Source: Methanosarcinaceae archaeon UBA470 (lineage in GTDB: Archaea > Halobacteriota > Methanosarcinia > Methanosarcinales > Methanosarcinaceae). From it: a DNA stretch of 14,741 nucleotides. Each line of letters opens with the position of its first letter. Within the stretch, counting starts at the first letter, position 1. Location of the stretch: assembly GCA_002508425.1 (NCBI GenBank), contig DAKU01000131.1:1-14741 (forward strand), read 5' to 3'. Under the pieces are notes generated by a model. It saw only the letters and a program-made list of their open reading frames with translations. It was not told the DNA's origin and made no database searches. This document shows, piece after piece, positions 1 through 6,069 of the stretch. The translations under genes were made by a program, and so were the position numbers.

Positions 1-218
1 GCCATAGTGTGTTCCATGGTGCCATACAGCAAGTTATTCCATACAGCGGGTATATCCGGTAGCAGTGAACAAAAGCCGCCAATGGCTAATAACAACATTA
101 AATACCACCAATCTGTCCAATGCACACCCTCCAATCGGGCAGTCTTTGCAAAACCGTATAGGGCTGGTGAGGATAAGCAGAAAACAAAGAACATTAGATG
201 TACTACGGGGTAAGGCAT
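1..218 (-). CDS. YdjM-like membrane metal-dependent hydrolase, 5'-partial fragment (N-terminal 72 residues)
   Basis: The reverse strand from the ATG at 218-216 reads openly for 72 codons to the window edge, so the rest of the gene lies outside. The product begins MPYPVVHLMFF and contains SLLPDIPAVWN near residues 51-61. Both blocks match the start and the LPDIPAVWN block of the complete gene at 312-1004, so the two are tandem paralogues in the same orientation. The early His (residue 7) and the LPD aspartate are conserved positions of the YdjM/DUF457 membrane-bound metal-dependent hydrolase family; the later His/Asp motifs are beyond the edge. Two hydrophobic segments are visible. No SD precedes the start, but a TATA-like box centred near 246 would place the transcript start at the ATG, so the mRNA is probably leaderless. 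The substrate is unknown. Confidence 0.85.
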   Translation of the reverse strand, partial: MPYPVVHLMFFVFCLSSPALYGFAKTARLEGVHWTDWWYLMLLLAIGGFCSLLPDIPAVWNNLLYGTMEHTM

Positions 219-242
219 GTAATATGAATAAGGTTAATACAT

Positions 243-250
243 TTTATATT
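243..250 (-). promoter_or_regulatory. TATA-like box for the partial YdjM-like gene
   Basis: On the minus strand this reads AATATAAA. Its centre is about 28 nt from the ATG at 218, the usual archaeal distance between TATA box and transcript start, so initiation would fall at or next to the start codon. No SD-like sequence is present, which fits a leaderless message. Confidence 0.45.
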
Positions 251-311
251 TCTATCGGCCTATGTCTGCAAGAACAACTCATCTCATTTTTCAAGCATGT
301 GATGATGAGCA

Positions 312-1004
312 CTAATATTCATCTTCTATAATGTCAGCATTCATTACCTGAATCTCTCTAATCTCTCTTGTAGCATGTTGTGAATCTAAAGGAATTTGAT
401 TGCATGCTGTTTCTGCTTTGCCTTTAAGAGGTTCATATTTGAAACCAAAACCCAGGTAGTTCAATGCCATAAGAGCCATGAGCAATACGCAGAAAATAAA
501 GAATACTGATACAATACCTGCAGTATTATATCCCTGGAAATCTATGCCGGAGTATTTTACATTTACGTAAGAGAACATGCTCATGGGTTTGTCATAGAAG
601 GGATAAAGATAGGAAAGCCCGCCTTCTGCTATATCATCCAGGAGCAGATGGGAAAGGAATGCCGCCACTGCGAACATGCCCAGGGCCAAAGCTCTGTCAC
701 GCTGTCGGTATGCCAGTAAGCCCAAAACAAAAGCACTACAGAAAGCTACAACGCCAAACACTAAGGAATGGGTCGGCACTGGTCCGGCCATACCGTGATC
801 CAGATTTCCAAACAGAAAATAGTTCCACACTGCAGGTATATCCGGCAATAATGAGAAGAATGCTCCTATGGAAAGCAGTAATAACAAATTCCACCAATCC
901 CGCCTGTACACTCCGCTACTAAGGGCAGTTTGTGCAAAGCTGAACAGTCCCGGAAGAGATATGCAAAGCACGAAGAACATCATGTGTACGACTGGGTAGG
1001 GCAT
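312..1004 (-). CDS. YdjM-like (DUF457) membrane-bound metal-dependent hydrolase
   Basis: This is a 230-residue integral membrane protein with about five hydrophobic segments (roughly 4-26, 37-53, 78-99, 106-124 and 162-184). It carries the spaced His/Asp signature of the YdjM-like metal-dependent hydrolase family: His7 in the opening strand, LPD at 53-55, PTHS at 77-80, and SHLLLDD at 118-124 followed by EGG and YPF. Family members are predicted zinc hydrolases, but their substrate is generally unknown, so I assign no reaction. The C-terminal 40 residues are hydrophilic and acidic, probably a cytoplasmic tail. It lies 93 bp upstream, in transcription order, of a clear paralogue at 1-218. The ATG at 1004 lacks an SD but sits about 28 nt from a TATA-like box, so it is probably leaderless. 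Confidence 0.85.
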   Translation of the reverse strand: MPYPVVHMMFFVLCISLPGLFSFAQTALSSGVYRRDWWNLLLLLSIGAFFSLLPDIPAVWNYFLFGNLDHGMAGPVPTHSLVFGVVAFCSAFVLGLLAYRQRDRALALGMFAVAAFLSHLLLDDIAEGGLSYLYPFYDKPMSMFSYVNVKYSGIDFQGYNTAGIVSVFFIFCVLLMALMALNYLGFGFKYEPLKGKAETACNQIPLDSQHATREIREIQVMNADIIEDEY

Positions 1005-1028
1005 GATGCAGTAATATAATTTTAATCA

Positions 1029-1036
1029 ATATATAA
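1029..1036 (-). promoter_or_regulatory. TATA-like box for the complete YdjM-like gene
   Basis: The minus strand reads TTATATAT, centred about 28 nt before the ATG at 1004. The spacing predicts a transcript beginning within a few bases of the start codon, as for the paralogue at 1-218. Confidence 0.45.
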
Positions 1037-1203
1037 TTAATGACCTAACTTCCAGGTATCACCTGCGTAAGAGAAAACAATCAAAATAGTACCTGTTTGA
1101 TTATAAAATCAAGGTCAATAGAAGTAATTAGATTTTTCTGATTACCATGTAAATTCAAAATATGGAGCCGTAAAATAGAAAAAACTTATAAAATAATAGA
1201 GTG

Positions 1204-1221
1204 GGAGGTTGTCAAACCTCC
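1204..1221 (-). terminator. Intrinsic-type terminator hairpin of the first WLGF-tailed secreted protein
   Basis: GGAGGTT (1204-1210) and AACCTCC (1215-1221) form a perfect 7-bp stem with a 4-nt loop, just after the stop codon of the gene at 1226-2200. On the minus strand the hairpin is followed by T-rich sequence (plus-strand A-runs at 1177-1200). A degenerate version follows the paralogue at 3204-4121. Confidence 0.7.
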
Positions 1222-1225
1222 TTCA

Positions 1226-2200
1226 TTAAAAGCCCAACCAGTTCAGAATTGACTGTATAATGCCCATTATACTATTGGTACTTGCTGAAGCCGTTGCAGC
1301 TGTTCCGGATACATCAGGAACGTCTTCAGGTCCGTAATCATTTGTATCAGGGACACTTTGCTGAACTGTTGCATTGACAGTTGCATTTCCAACACTACTG
1401 GTTCCAACACCGCTGCTTACTGCTGCGTTTCCAGTTCCGCTGGAAGTAGTGGTGCTAGCTGCATCTGCTCCTCCATTGTTGTTGGTATCTTCATTGTCGC
1501 AATCTACTAGGGTCACAGTTGTGGTCTTATCGCCGACCTTCAGAGTGTAGTTACCTGCAGGCCTGTTGGTGCAGCAAACTTGCTTAAAGTATCCTTTCTC
1601 GTCAGCTTTTACATCCACCTTTGCTACGAATGTGAGCTTCACAGTCTTTGAGGTGTCTGTATTGGTATCTTTTCCATCATTACAATTTGCAATAGCATTT
1701 GTTGAAATGGCGTTTCCATTTATTTCCAGGCTATAATTGCCCTTTGGAATATATGGGGCTGGCACTGACAGAGTGGCCTTACCATTGCATGCGTCCTGTG
1801 TCTTGGATATGGGGATGAATTTAAAGAGATTTGTGGTAATAGTCATATCCTTGACATTTTCTGCAGTGATGCTGCAGAGAGTCGTACCTGCTGGGATTGG
1901 CACAATGCCCGCATCGAACTCATATTTACCATCAGTTACATTTAGTTCCTTCACATAAGTCGTAACTATAGTGACGGTGTCGCCCGGACCAACTTTACCT
2001 GTAATGGAGATATTACCACTATAAGTACAAAGTGGGCTTTCCGGAGTTATCTTAAGGTCTTCCACAGGCCATGCAAGAGCACAACTTGCGGAAATCAACA
2101 AAATTAATAGCACACTGATCGATGCAATGGATGCGCGACCAAGCTTTTTAAAGCCCGGACTGTGCAACCTGTTTGCAGCACTTAAAAATCCTATGTTCAA
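1226..2200 (-). CDS. Secreted surface protein with WLGF C-terminal tail, paralogue 1 (function unknown)
   Basis: This 324-residue protein is of a family I do not recognise. A long signal peptide with hydrophobic core at about 25-42 ends in SCALA, and cleavage after residue 43 is likely; SASC is not a canonical lipobox. The ectodomain is beta-rich, with Ig-like phrases such as ITGKVGPGDTVTI and RPAGNYTLKVGD, several cysteines and many N-glycosylation sequons. A Ser/Thr/Gly/Ala/Asn-rich linker and the acidic block DYGPEDVPDV follow. The last 15 residues (ending NWLGF) could form a hydrophobic or amphipathic helix. It is not an archaeosortase signal: there is no basic end or PGF/PEF motif. The paralogue at 3204-4121 shares this layout throughout. 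The start is TTG at 2200, chosen because an AGGAGGT SD lies 6-7 nt upstream; the paralogue does the same. A cell-surface role is inference. Confidence 0.85.
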   Translation of the reverse strand: MNIGFLSAANRLHSPGFKKLGRASIASISVLLILLISASCALAWPVEDLKITPESPLCTYSGNISITGKVGPGDTVTIVTTYVKELNVTDGKYEFDAGIVPIPAGTTLCSITAENVKDMTITTNLFKFIPISKTQDACNGKATLSVPAPYIPKGNYSLEINGNAISTNAIANCNDGKDTNTDTSKTVKLTFVAKVDVKADEKGYFKQVCCTNRPAGNYTLKVGDKTTTVTLVDCDNEDTNNNGGADAASTTTSSGTGNAAVSSGVGTSSVGNATVNATVQQSVPDTNDYGPEDVPDVSGTAATASASTNSIMGIIQSILNWLGF

Positions 2201-2206
2201 TAAACA

Positions 2207-2214
2207 ACCTCCTA
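2207..2214 (-). promoter_or_regulatory. Strong ribosome binding site deciding a TTG start
   Basis: The minus strand reads TAGGAGGT, ending 6 nt before TTG at 2200-2198. No ATG or GTG lies at a suitable distance, so the site supports TTG initiation. The same arrangement, TAGGAGGTT followed by TTG, occurs at the paralogue (about 4127-4134). Confidence 0.75.
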
Positions 2215-2266
2215 CTCTAAATTATTACTATGTTACATGTATTTTGACATTCTTCTATATCTTTAC

Positions 2267-2285
2267 CTTTTACTTAAAGTTATCT
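2267..2285 (-). promoter_or_regulatory. 19-nt leader motif shared by the two surface-protein paralogues (copy 1)
   Basis: The plus-strand sequence CTTTTACTTAAAGTTATCT is identical at 2267-2285 and 4174-4192, upstream of the two paralogous genes, while the surrounding leaders have diverged. If the TATA-like sequence near 2326-2338 is the promoter, the motif lies in the 5' untranslated leader about 20 nt after the transcript start. It could be an RNA-level or a DNA-level control element; its function is not known. Confidence 0.5.
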
Positions 2286-2325
2286 ATTCGATTACATGGA
2301 TTGAATCTTATAGAGGATCGTATAT

Positions 2326-2338
2326 TTTTTATATATCT
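2326..2338 (-). promoter_or_regulatory. Probable TATA region of surface-protein paralogue 1
   Basis: On the minus strand this A/T tract reads ATATATAAAAAAT, the best TATA-like match upstream of the gene at 1226-2200. It predicts a transcript start near 2305 and a leader of roughly 100 nt. Apart from this, the shared leader motif and the divergent promoter at 2584, I see no gene in the gap from 2201 to 2616. Confidence 0.35.
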
Positions 2339-2583
2339 GGTTTTAATCTTATGATTTAATTATATCATAGTTTTTTTCTTTGCTCTGTTTCATAAGTAGG
2401 ATTCATGTTTTCAATGACATTTTCAAGTTTAGTTGTTTACTTTTTGTTTGAATATGAGAATTAATGGGAAGTATATATTTAATCAGCAGTCACTTATAAA
2501 TTAAATTACCTATATGATATAGAACTTAATCAATACTATTATTTCTATTCTTCAGTGTGTCATTCTAAACACATTTGAATAGA

Positions 2584-2591
2584 TTTATATA
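2584..2591 (+). promoter_or_regulatory. TATA box of the small membrane protein gene
   Basis: TTTATATA is centred about 29 nt before the ATG at 2617. This predicts a transcript start near 2614-2617, and hence a leaderless message. No SD is present between the box and the start codon. Confidence 0.55.
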
Positions 2592-2616
2592 GTGGAAAGT
2601 AGATGAGTTATTTACC

Positions 2617-2886
2617 ATGTTGACTACAGCAGTATCTACGTCAGCTGTATCTACAGCAGCTACATCTACAGCGGCTGGGGCTATATCAATGACCACAACT
2701 GCGGGAATACCCGAGTATGGAGTGCTTGCAGTAATAGGTCTAATAGCTTTTCTTTCAGCAAAAGAGATATTATCTGCCTGCAGCAAATGGAACCATAGTA
2801 TAAGTAGTCTGTTGGATATCAGTATACTTCCACTATTAGTTTCTTTTGCGGCAATAGTGGTATATAAAGTAGTTGAGATTGTATAA
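2617..2886 (+). CDS. Small two-helix membrane protein with Ser/Thr/Ala-rich N-terminus (function unknown)
   Basis: This is an 89-residue protein. Residues 1-29 are a low-complexity Ser/Thr/Ala/Val stretch built on a pentapeptide repeat. A conserved-looking block, IPEYGVLAVIGLIAFLSAKE (31-50), forms the first membrane segment and runs into a charged turn with SKWNH. A second membrane segment spans about 66-84 and ends in a short YKVVEIV tail. The amino-acid sequence is structured well beyond a chance reading frame, the TATA box at 2584-2591 fits leaderless initiation at this ATG, and a T9 terminator follows. The opposite-strand frame is a shadow. I believe similar short proteins occur in other Methanosarcinales, but I cannot name a family. 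It lies between the two secreted paralogues on the opposite strand. An internal start at Met25 is possible but has no promoter or SD of its own. Confidence 0.7.
   Translation: MLTTAVSTSAVSTAATSTAAGAISMTTTAGIPEYGVLAVIGLIAFLSAKEILSACSKWNHSISSLLDISILPLLVSFAAIVVYKVVEIV
2629..2688 (+). repeat. 15-bp in-frame tandem repeat
   Basis: Three 15-bp units (2629-2643, 2644-2658, 2659-2673) encode AVSTS, AVSTA and ATSTA. A degenerate fourth (2674-2688) encodes AGAIS. Units are of the form GC(A/T)(G/A)(T/C)ATCTAC-GC. The repeat makes up the N-terminus of the small membrane protein and could vary in copy number without breaking the frame. Confidence 0.7.
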
Positions 2887-2915
2887 TCTATACTCAGATT
2901 AATATAATCTATACT
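2882..2915 (+). repeat. 13-bp direct repeat spanning the stop codon of the small membrane protein
   Basis: TATAATCTATACT occurs at 2882-2894 and 2903-2915, a 21-bp period. The first copy includes the TAA stop. It may be a simple slippage product; no function is evident. Confidence 0.55.
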
Positions 2916-2925
2916 TACTACTTTA

Positions 2926-2934
2926 TTTTTTTTT
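2926..2934 (+). terminator. Poly-T terminator of the small membrane protein gene
   Basis: A run of nine T residues, preceded by TTTA, lies 40 nt after the stop codon. Such U-tracts are sufficient for archaeal RNA polymerase termination. The rest of the gap up to 3180 shows no gene. Confidence 0.6.
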
Positions 2935-3180
2935 ATGTGTTGGGTGGTTCGATTATTTTATGTTTGGTACAAATAGAATAGCGTCTGGCTGCTTTTTCTT
3001 ACTGCGTTTTTAGGGGTGTTTCATTGTTTTTAATCATTATCTCTATCGGCAATATCGATTAGATGAATGCCTTTTTAATACTTGGATAAATGGTTATAAC
3101 TGGAAGTTTAGAACAACTAGGTACTATATCCATTTAAAAATAACATGATGTTCTCAAAAAAGAACTCCTGACATATAGGG

Positions 3181-3200
3181 AGGAGGTTGTTAGACCCCCT
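3181..3200 (-). terminator. Terminator hairpin of the second WLGF-tailed secreted protein
   Basis: AGGAGGTT and GACCCCCT pair around a GTTA loop with one mismatch and one wobble. The position is the same as that of the perfect stem after the paralogue at 1226-2200. It is a degenerate homologue; an additional weak hairpin, GTTCT/AGAAC around an A-rich loop, lies near 3150-3165. Confidence 0.5.
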
Positions 3201-3203
3201 TCA

Positions 3204-4121
3204 TTAAAAGCCCAACCATTTCAGAATTGCCTTTATAATGTCTATTATACTATAGGAGGTATTTGCCGGAGCCTCTGCAGTAGTAGTCGTTTCGGCTACA
3301 TCAGGAACATCTTCGGGTCCGTAATCTATATCGGGAATACTTTGCAGAACTGATGCATTGACAGTTGCATTTCCAATACCGCTTACTTTTGCGTATCCAG
3401 TACCGCCACTCTTGGGTACTGTAGCACTGCTTTTATCATCTTTTGAACAATCTCTTAAGTTTACAACTCTGGTTTCGTTACCTATCTTAAGAGTGTAGTT
3501 ACCTGCAGGCCTACTAGTAGAGCAGACTTGCTCGAAGTATCCGTTTGCATCAGCTTTTACGTCCATCTTCGCAACAAAAGTGATTGCTACAGTCTTTACA
3601 GAGTCGTTATCATCTTGTTTATCTGCAGCGTTACCACTTATTAACAAGCTGTATTCGCCTGGAAGGATAAATGGGGATGAAATGGACATAGCCGCCTTGC
3701 TCGAAGATGCTTCCTGTGTCCTGGATATGGGTAAGGGCAAATATTTAGAGAGATTTGTGCTTATTGTTATATCCTCCACACTTTTCGCCGAAATACTGCA
3801 GAAAGTCGTACCTTCAGGTATGAGTACAATACCCGGATCATACTCATATTTACCATCCGTCACATTTACTTCCTTTGCATAAGCAGTAGTTATCGTGACG
3901 ATTTCGTTAGGATCTACCTTGCCTGTTATAGTAATATTACCATTATAAGCACACGGATTTTCCGGAGTTATCTTAAGTTCAGTCACAGGCCCTGCAAGAG
4001 CACAACTTGCGGACACCAATAATATTAACAGCACACTTATCGATGCAATGGGCATACGGCTAAGTTCTTTAAAGCTTAAGTTATGCAATTTGCCTGAAGC
4101 ACTTGAAGATCCTTTACTCAA
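3204..4121 (-). CDS. Secreted surface protein with WLGF C-terminal tail, paralogue 2 (function unknown)
   Basis: This 305-residue paralogue of the gene at 1226-2200 has the same order of parts. The signal peptide (PIASISVLLILLVSASCALA, about residues 24-43) is nearly identical and is followed by GPVTELKITPENPC. The beta-rich ectodomain contains ITGKVDPNEIVTI and RPAGNYTLKIGN. Then come a shorter Ser/Gly linker, NATVNA, the acidic DYGPEDVPDV block, and a C-terminal helix ending KWLGF. It lacks several cysteines of paralogue 1 (the QDACNGK and NCNDGK positions), so those are not structurally essential. The start is TTG at 4121 with TAGGAGGTT a few nucleotides upstream, as in paralogue 1. It is divergent from the siroheme protein at 4343. 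A role at the cell envelope is inferred from the signal peptide and glycosylation sequons only. Confidence 0.85.
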   Translation of the reverse strand: MSKGSSSASGKLHNLSFKELSRMPIASISVLLILLVSASCALAGPVTELKITPENPCAYNGNITITGKVDPNEIVTITTAYAKEVNVTDGKYEYDPGIVLIPEGTTFCSISAKSVEDITISTNLSKYLPLPISRTQEASSSKAAMSISSPFILPGEYSLLISGNAADKQDDNDSVKTVAITFVAKMDVKADANGYFEQVCSTSRPAGNYTLKIGNETRVVNLRDCSKDDKSSATVPKSGGTGYAKVSGIGNATVNASVLQSIPDIDYGPEDVPDVAETTTTAEAPANTSYSIIDIIKAILKWLGF

Positions 4122-4173
4122 TAGAAACCTCCTACGCTAAATTGACATTTTAATTATGTATTCTGACTTTCTT

Positions 4174-4192
4174 CTTTTACTTAAAGTTATCT
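4174..4192 (-). promoter_or_regulatory. 19-nt leader motif shared by the two surface-protein paralogues (copy 2)
   Basis: This copy is identical to 2267-2285 and lies 53 nt before the TTG start, against 67 nt in paralogue 1. A TATA-like sequence on the minus strand near 4229-4237 would put it about 14 nt inside the transcript. Confidence 0.5.
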
Positions 4193-4294
4193 TTTTAGAT
4201 CCAGGTGAATAACAGAATACTGCGACTTCTTTTATTCAAAAAAGAGAGCACAAACAATATCTAACATAGCTTCCAATTTCATTCAATCAAGTGG

Positions 4295-4303
4295 GGTATA
4301 TTA
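4295..4303 (+). promoter_or_regulatory. TATA-like box of the siroheme protein gene
   Basis: GGTATATTA lies about 44 nt before the ATG at 4343. It predicts transcript initiation near 4325 and a short leader that still contains the AAGGAG SD at 4331-4336. Confidence 0.45.
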
Positions 4304-4342
4304 TCAGGGCTACTTCCTGAGAATACCATAAAGGAGATTAAC

Positions 4343-5002
4343 ATGGCAGGAGACAAATTAGAAAAAGGAGCAATTCTACAGAGAGACAAGGAAACATACG
4401 CAATAGCACCACAGATACCAGGAGGCATAGTAACTCCCGATATGTTGCGCAAGATTGCAGATGTAGCAGAGAAATACAATGCTGCAGCAATGAAAATGAC
4501 CTCTGCGCAGAGGATTTGTATCGTAGGTATCAAGGAAGCAGATCTGGATAACATCTGGAAAGACCTGGACATGAAGCCAGCAGCAGCAGTGGGGCTGTGT
4601 GTCAGAAGCATTAAGATATGCCCGGGTACGACCTTCTGTAAGCGTGGCCAGCAGGATGCCGTAGGTCTGGGTCTTAAACTGGACGAAAAATACCACGGTA
4701 TGCAACTGCCATCCAAGCTTAAGATAGCTGTTGCAGGATGCATGAACTCCTGTTCAGAACCTGCTATCAAGGACATAGGTGTCCTGGGTACTCCAAAAGG
4801 ATACATTGTGATGGTCGGAGGCAGTGCAGGTATTAAGCCAAGACTTGCAGATGTAATTGCAGATGAACTGGACGATGAGGAAGTCCTTGTACTGGTTGAC
4901 AGGATTATCAACTATTATAAAAGCTGCTCAACAAAACACAGGCTTGGCAGGCTGATCGATGAGATCGGACTTGACAAGTTCAGGGAAGATATCGGGCTGT
5001 GA
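4343..5002 (+). CDS. Small sulfite reductase-like siroheme/[4Fe-4S] protein (Dsr-LP type)
   Basis: This 219-residue protein contains one nitrite/sulfite reductase repeat. A ferredoxin-like half (about residues 12-75) is followed by the siroheme/iron-sulfur half with CPGTTFC at 93-99 and CMNSC at 133-137. These give the CX5C...CX3C ligand set of the coupled siroheme-[4Fe-4S] centre. Canonical assimilatory or dissimilatory enzymes have two such repeats or two subunits; this half-size form matches the group of small dissimilatory-sulfite-reductase-like proteins described in methanogens. The reaction is not established for the small forms; sulfite or nitrite reduction is only a family expectation. 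The ATG follows AAGGAG with a 6-nt spacer. A T-rich terminator separates it from hdrE, so it is probably its own transcript. The C-terminal 30 residues (KHRLGRLIDEIGLDKF) resemble the end of the family. Confidence 0.88.
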   Translation: MAGDKLEKGAILQRDKETYAIAPQIPGGIVTPDMLRKIADVAEKYNAAAMKMTSAQRICIVGIKEADLDNIWKDLDMKPAAAVGLCVRSIKICPGTTFCKRGQQDAVGLGLKLDEKYHGMQLPSKLKIAVAGCMNSCSEPAIKDIGVLGTPKGYIVMVGGSAGIKPRLADVIADELDDEEVLVLVDRIINYYKSCSTKHRLGRLIDEIGLDKFREDIGL

Positions 5003-5016
5003 GCAGTCCATACATC

Positions 5017-5031
5017 TTTTTTTCTATTTTT
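5017..5031 (+). terminator. T-rich terminator after the siroheme protein gene
   Basis: T7 (5017-5023) and T5 (5027-5031) runs lie 15-29 nt after the stop codon with no strong hairpin, typical of archaeal U-tract termination. It argues against read-through into hdrED. Confidence 0.55.
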
Positions 5032-5075
5032 GCGTCTAAGTTCCAATCAGTAATGTTCTAAAAAATGTGCCTGCT

Positions 5076-5109
5076 GATATATATAAGTGATGAAAATCTT
5101 TAAATATAA
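5076..5109 (+). promoter_or_regulatory. hdrED promoter region with two TATA-like boxes
   Basis: Two good TATA matches lie in series: GATATATATAAG at about 5076-5087 and TTTAAATATAA at 5099-5109. They predict transcript starts near 5109 and 5131, giving leaders of roughly 100 and 80 nt before the hdrE ATG. Either or both may be used. Confidence 0.5.
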
Positions 5110-5138
5110 TCGGCACAACAATCATGCAACCATATCGG

Positions 5139-5152
5139 TTACTCGAGAGTAA
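5139..5152 (+). promoter_or_regulatory. Inverted repeat near the hdrED transcript start
   Basis: TTACTC-GA-GAGTAA has perfect 6-bp arms around a 2-nt centre. It lies 8-30 nt downstream of the inferred transcript starts, a position suited to a DNA operator. The loop is too short for a stable RNA hairpin. Confidence 0.35.
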
Positions 5153-5210
5153 ATCAAATTTAATTTTTATAATAGTTACTTGTTTATACTAATATCAGGA
5201 GAAGATAAAT

Positions 5211-6068
5211 ATGGAGTATTTTGCAGGTGTATCCGAGGCATTAAGACTCACATTTGTGCAGATTATGATTATATCGATTCTTTCAGTTGGTATCTTTGTT
5301 GTAGGAATGTACATCAACTTAAAGAAATGGGGTATGGGTTCCACGGGGTATGGTCAGGCACCATCAAAAAGCATCTTAACTTTCCCTAAGACGCTCATGT
5401 ACCAGATGAATGAGCACGCACATGTTCACAATCAGTCAGTCCTTAAAACGTTTGTCTTTGACATTCTTTTTCAGAGAAGGATCCTGCAAAGGAGTCCTGT
5501 CAGATGGTTCATGCACTTCACTATCTTTGTTGGCTGGATGACCCTTTTTGCTATGTCCGGTGCGATGTTCTTTGTTGAAATGACACACATGATCGGTGAA
5601 AAATTAGGATACGCAGAGTCACTTCCCTGGTTTATGAACCCAGAGGTCTTCAGAGAACTACTCTCAACACCCAATGACATATTCAGTTACATACTACTCG
5701 TAGGTATTATTATTGCAATATACAGGAGACTGTTTGTTGCAAAGACTAGAGAATCCACTATTGCGTACGACTCTATCCTTCTGATAGGGCTTACGGTCAT
5801 TACAGTCACAGGCTTCATTGCAGACGGAATAAGGAACAATACTATATGGAATGGGGTAATCAATTTTGATTGGACAATACCCATGACAAACATAGCTCTT
5901 TCCCTACATTATGGCGATCCAATTTTCCCATTCACATATGCACCACCAGCAGCACTTTTCCACGTTATAATCTCACTGCTGTTCTGTATCGCATACATCC
6001 CGTTCAGCAAATACATTCACATAATAGCAATACCACTCGCACTCCTTGCAAACAAGGGAGGGGAATAA
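5211..6068 (+). CDS. hdrE: Dihydromethanophenazine:CoB-CoM heterodisulfide reductase, cytochrome b subunit HdrE
   Basis: HdrE is the membrane b-type cytochrome that takes electrons from reduced methanophenazine and passes them to HdrD. The product has 285 residues with about five membrane segments (roughly 14-36, 101-123, 155-172, 187-205 and 247-280). Histidines in or near helices, notably His102, His251 and His270, are candidate haem ligands. A long cytoplasmic loop (about 38-98) carries several histidines (EHAHVH, 69-73). The call rests on the NarI-like topology and on the one-base spacing to hdrD. The ATG is preceded by AGGAGA with an 8-nt spacer. The gene opens a probable operon with hdrD and the two DUF116 genes and has its own promoter region with two TATA boxes. 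Confidence 0.95.
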   Translation: MEYFAGVSEALRLTFVQIMIISILSVGIFVVGMYINLKKWGMGSTGYGQAPSKSILTFPKTLMYQMNEHAHVHNQSVLKTFVFDILFQRRILQRSPVRWFMHFTIFVGWMTLFAMSGAMFFVEMTHMIGEKLGYAESLPWFMNPEVFRELLSTPNDIFSYILLVGIIIAIYRRLFVAKTRESTIAYDSILLIGLTVITVTGFIADGIRNNTIWNGVINFDWTIPMTNIALSLHYGDPIFPFTYAPPAALFHVIISLLFCIAYIPFSKYIHIIAIPLALLANKGGE

Positions 6069-6069
6069 A

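Noticed and set aside
65..331. Plus-strand frames of 68 and 88 codons at the window start
   Set aside because: They are antisense to, and explained by, the partial YdjM-like gene on the minus strand.
1226..1275. C-terminal tail of the surface proteins as an archaeosortase signal
   Set aside because: It lacks a PGF/PEF-type motif, a full membrane helix and a basic terminus.
2565..2786. 73-codon minus-strand frame opposite the small membrane protein
   Set aside because: Its repeats are the complement of the 15-bp repeat; the plus frame has a TATA box, membrane helices and a terminator.
4279..4911. 210-codon minus-strand frame opposite the siroheme protein
   Set aside because: Low-complexity Ser-rich translation antisense to a gene with all family motifs; a shadow frame.
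6046..6069. ATG at 6046 as the hdrD start
   Set aside because: It lies inside hdrE. ATG at 6070 has GGAGGGG six bases upstream and gives the usual MAK-type start.
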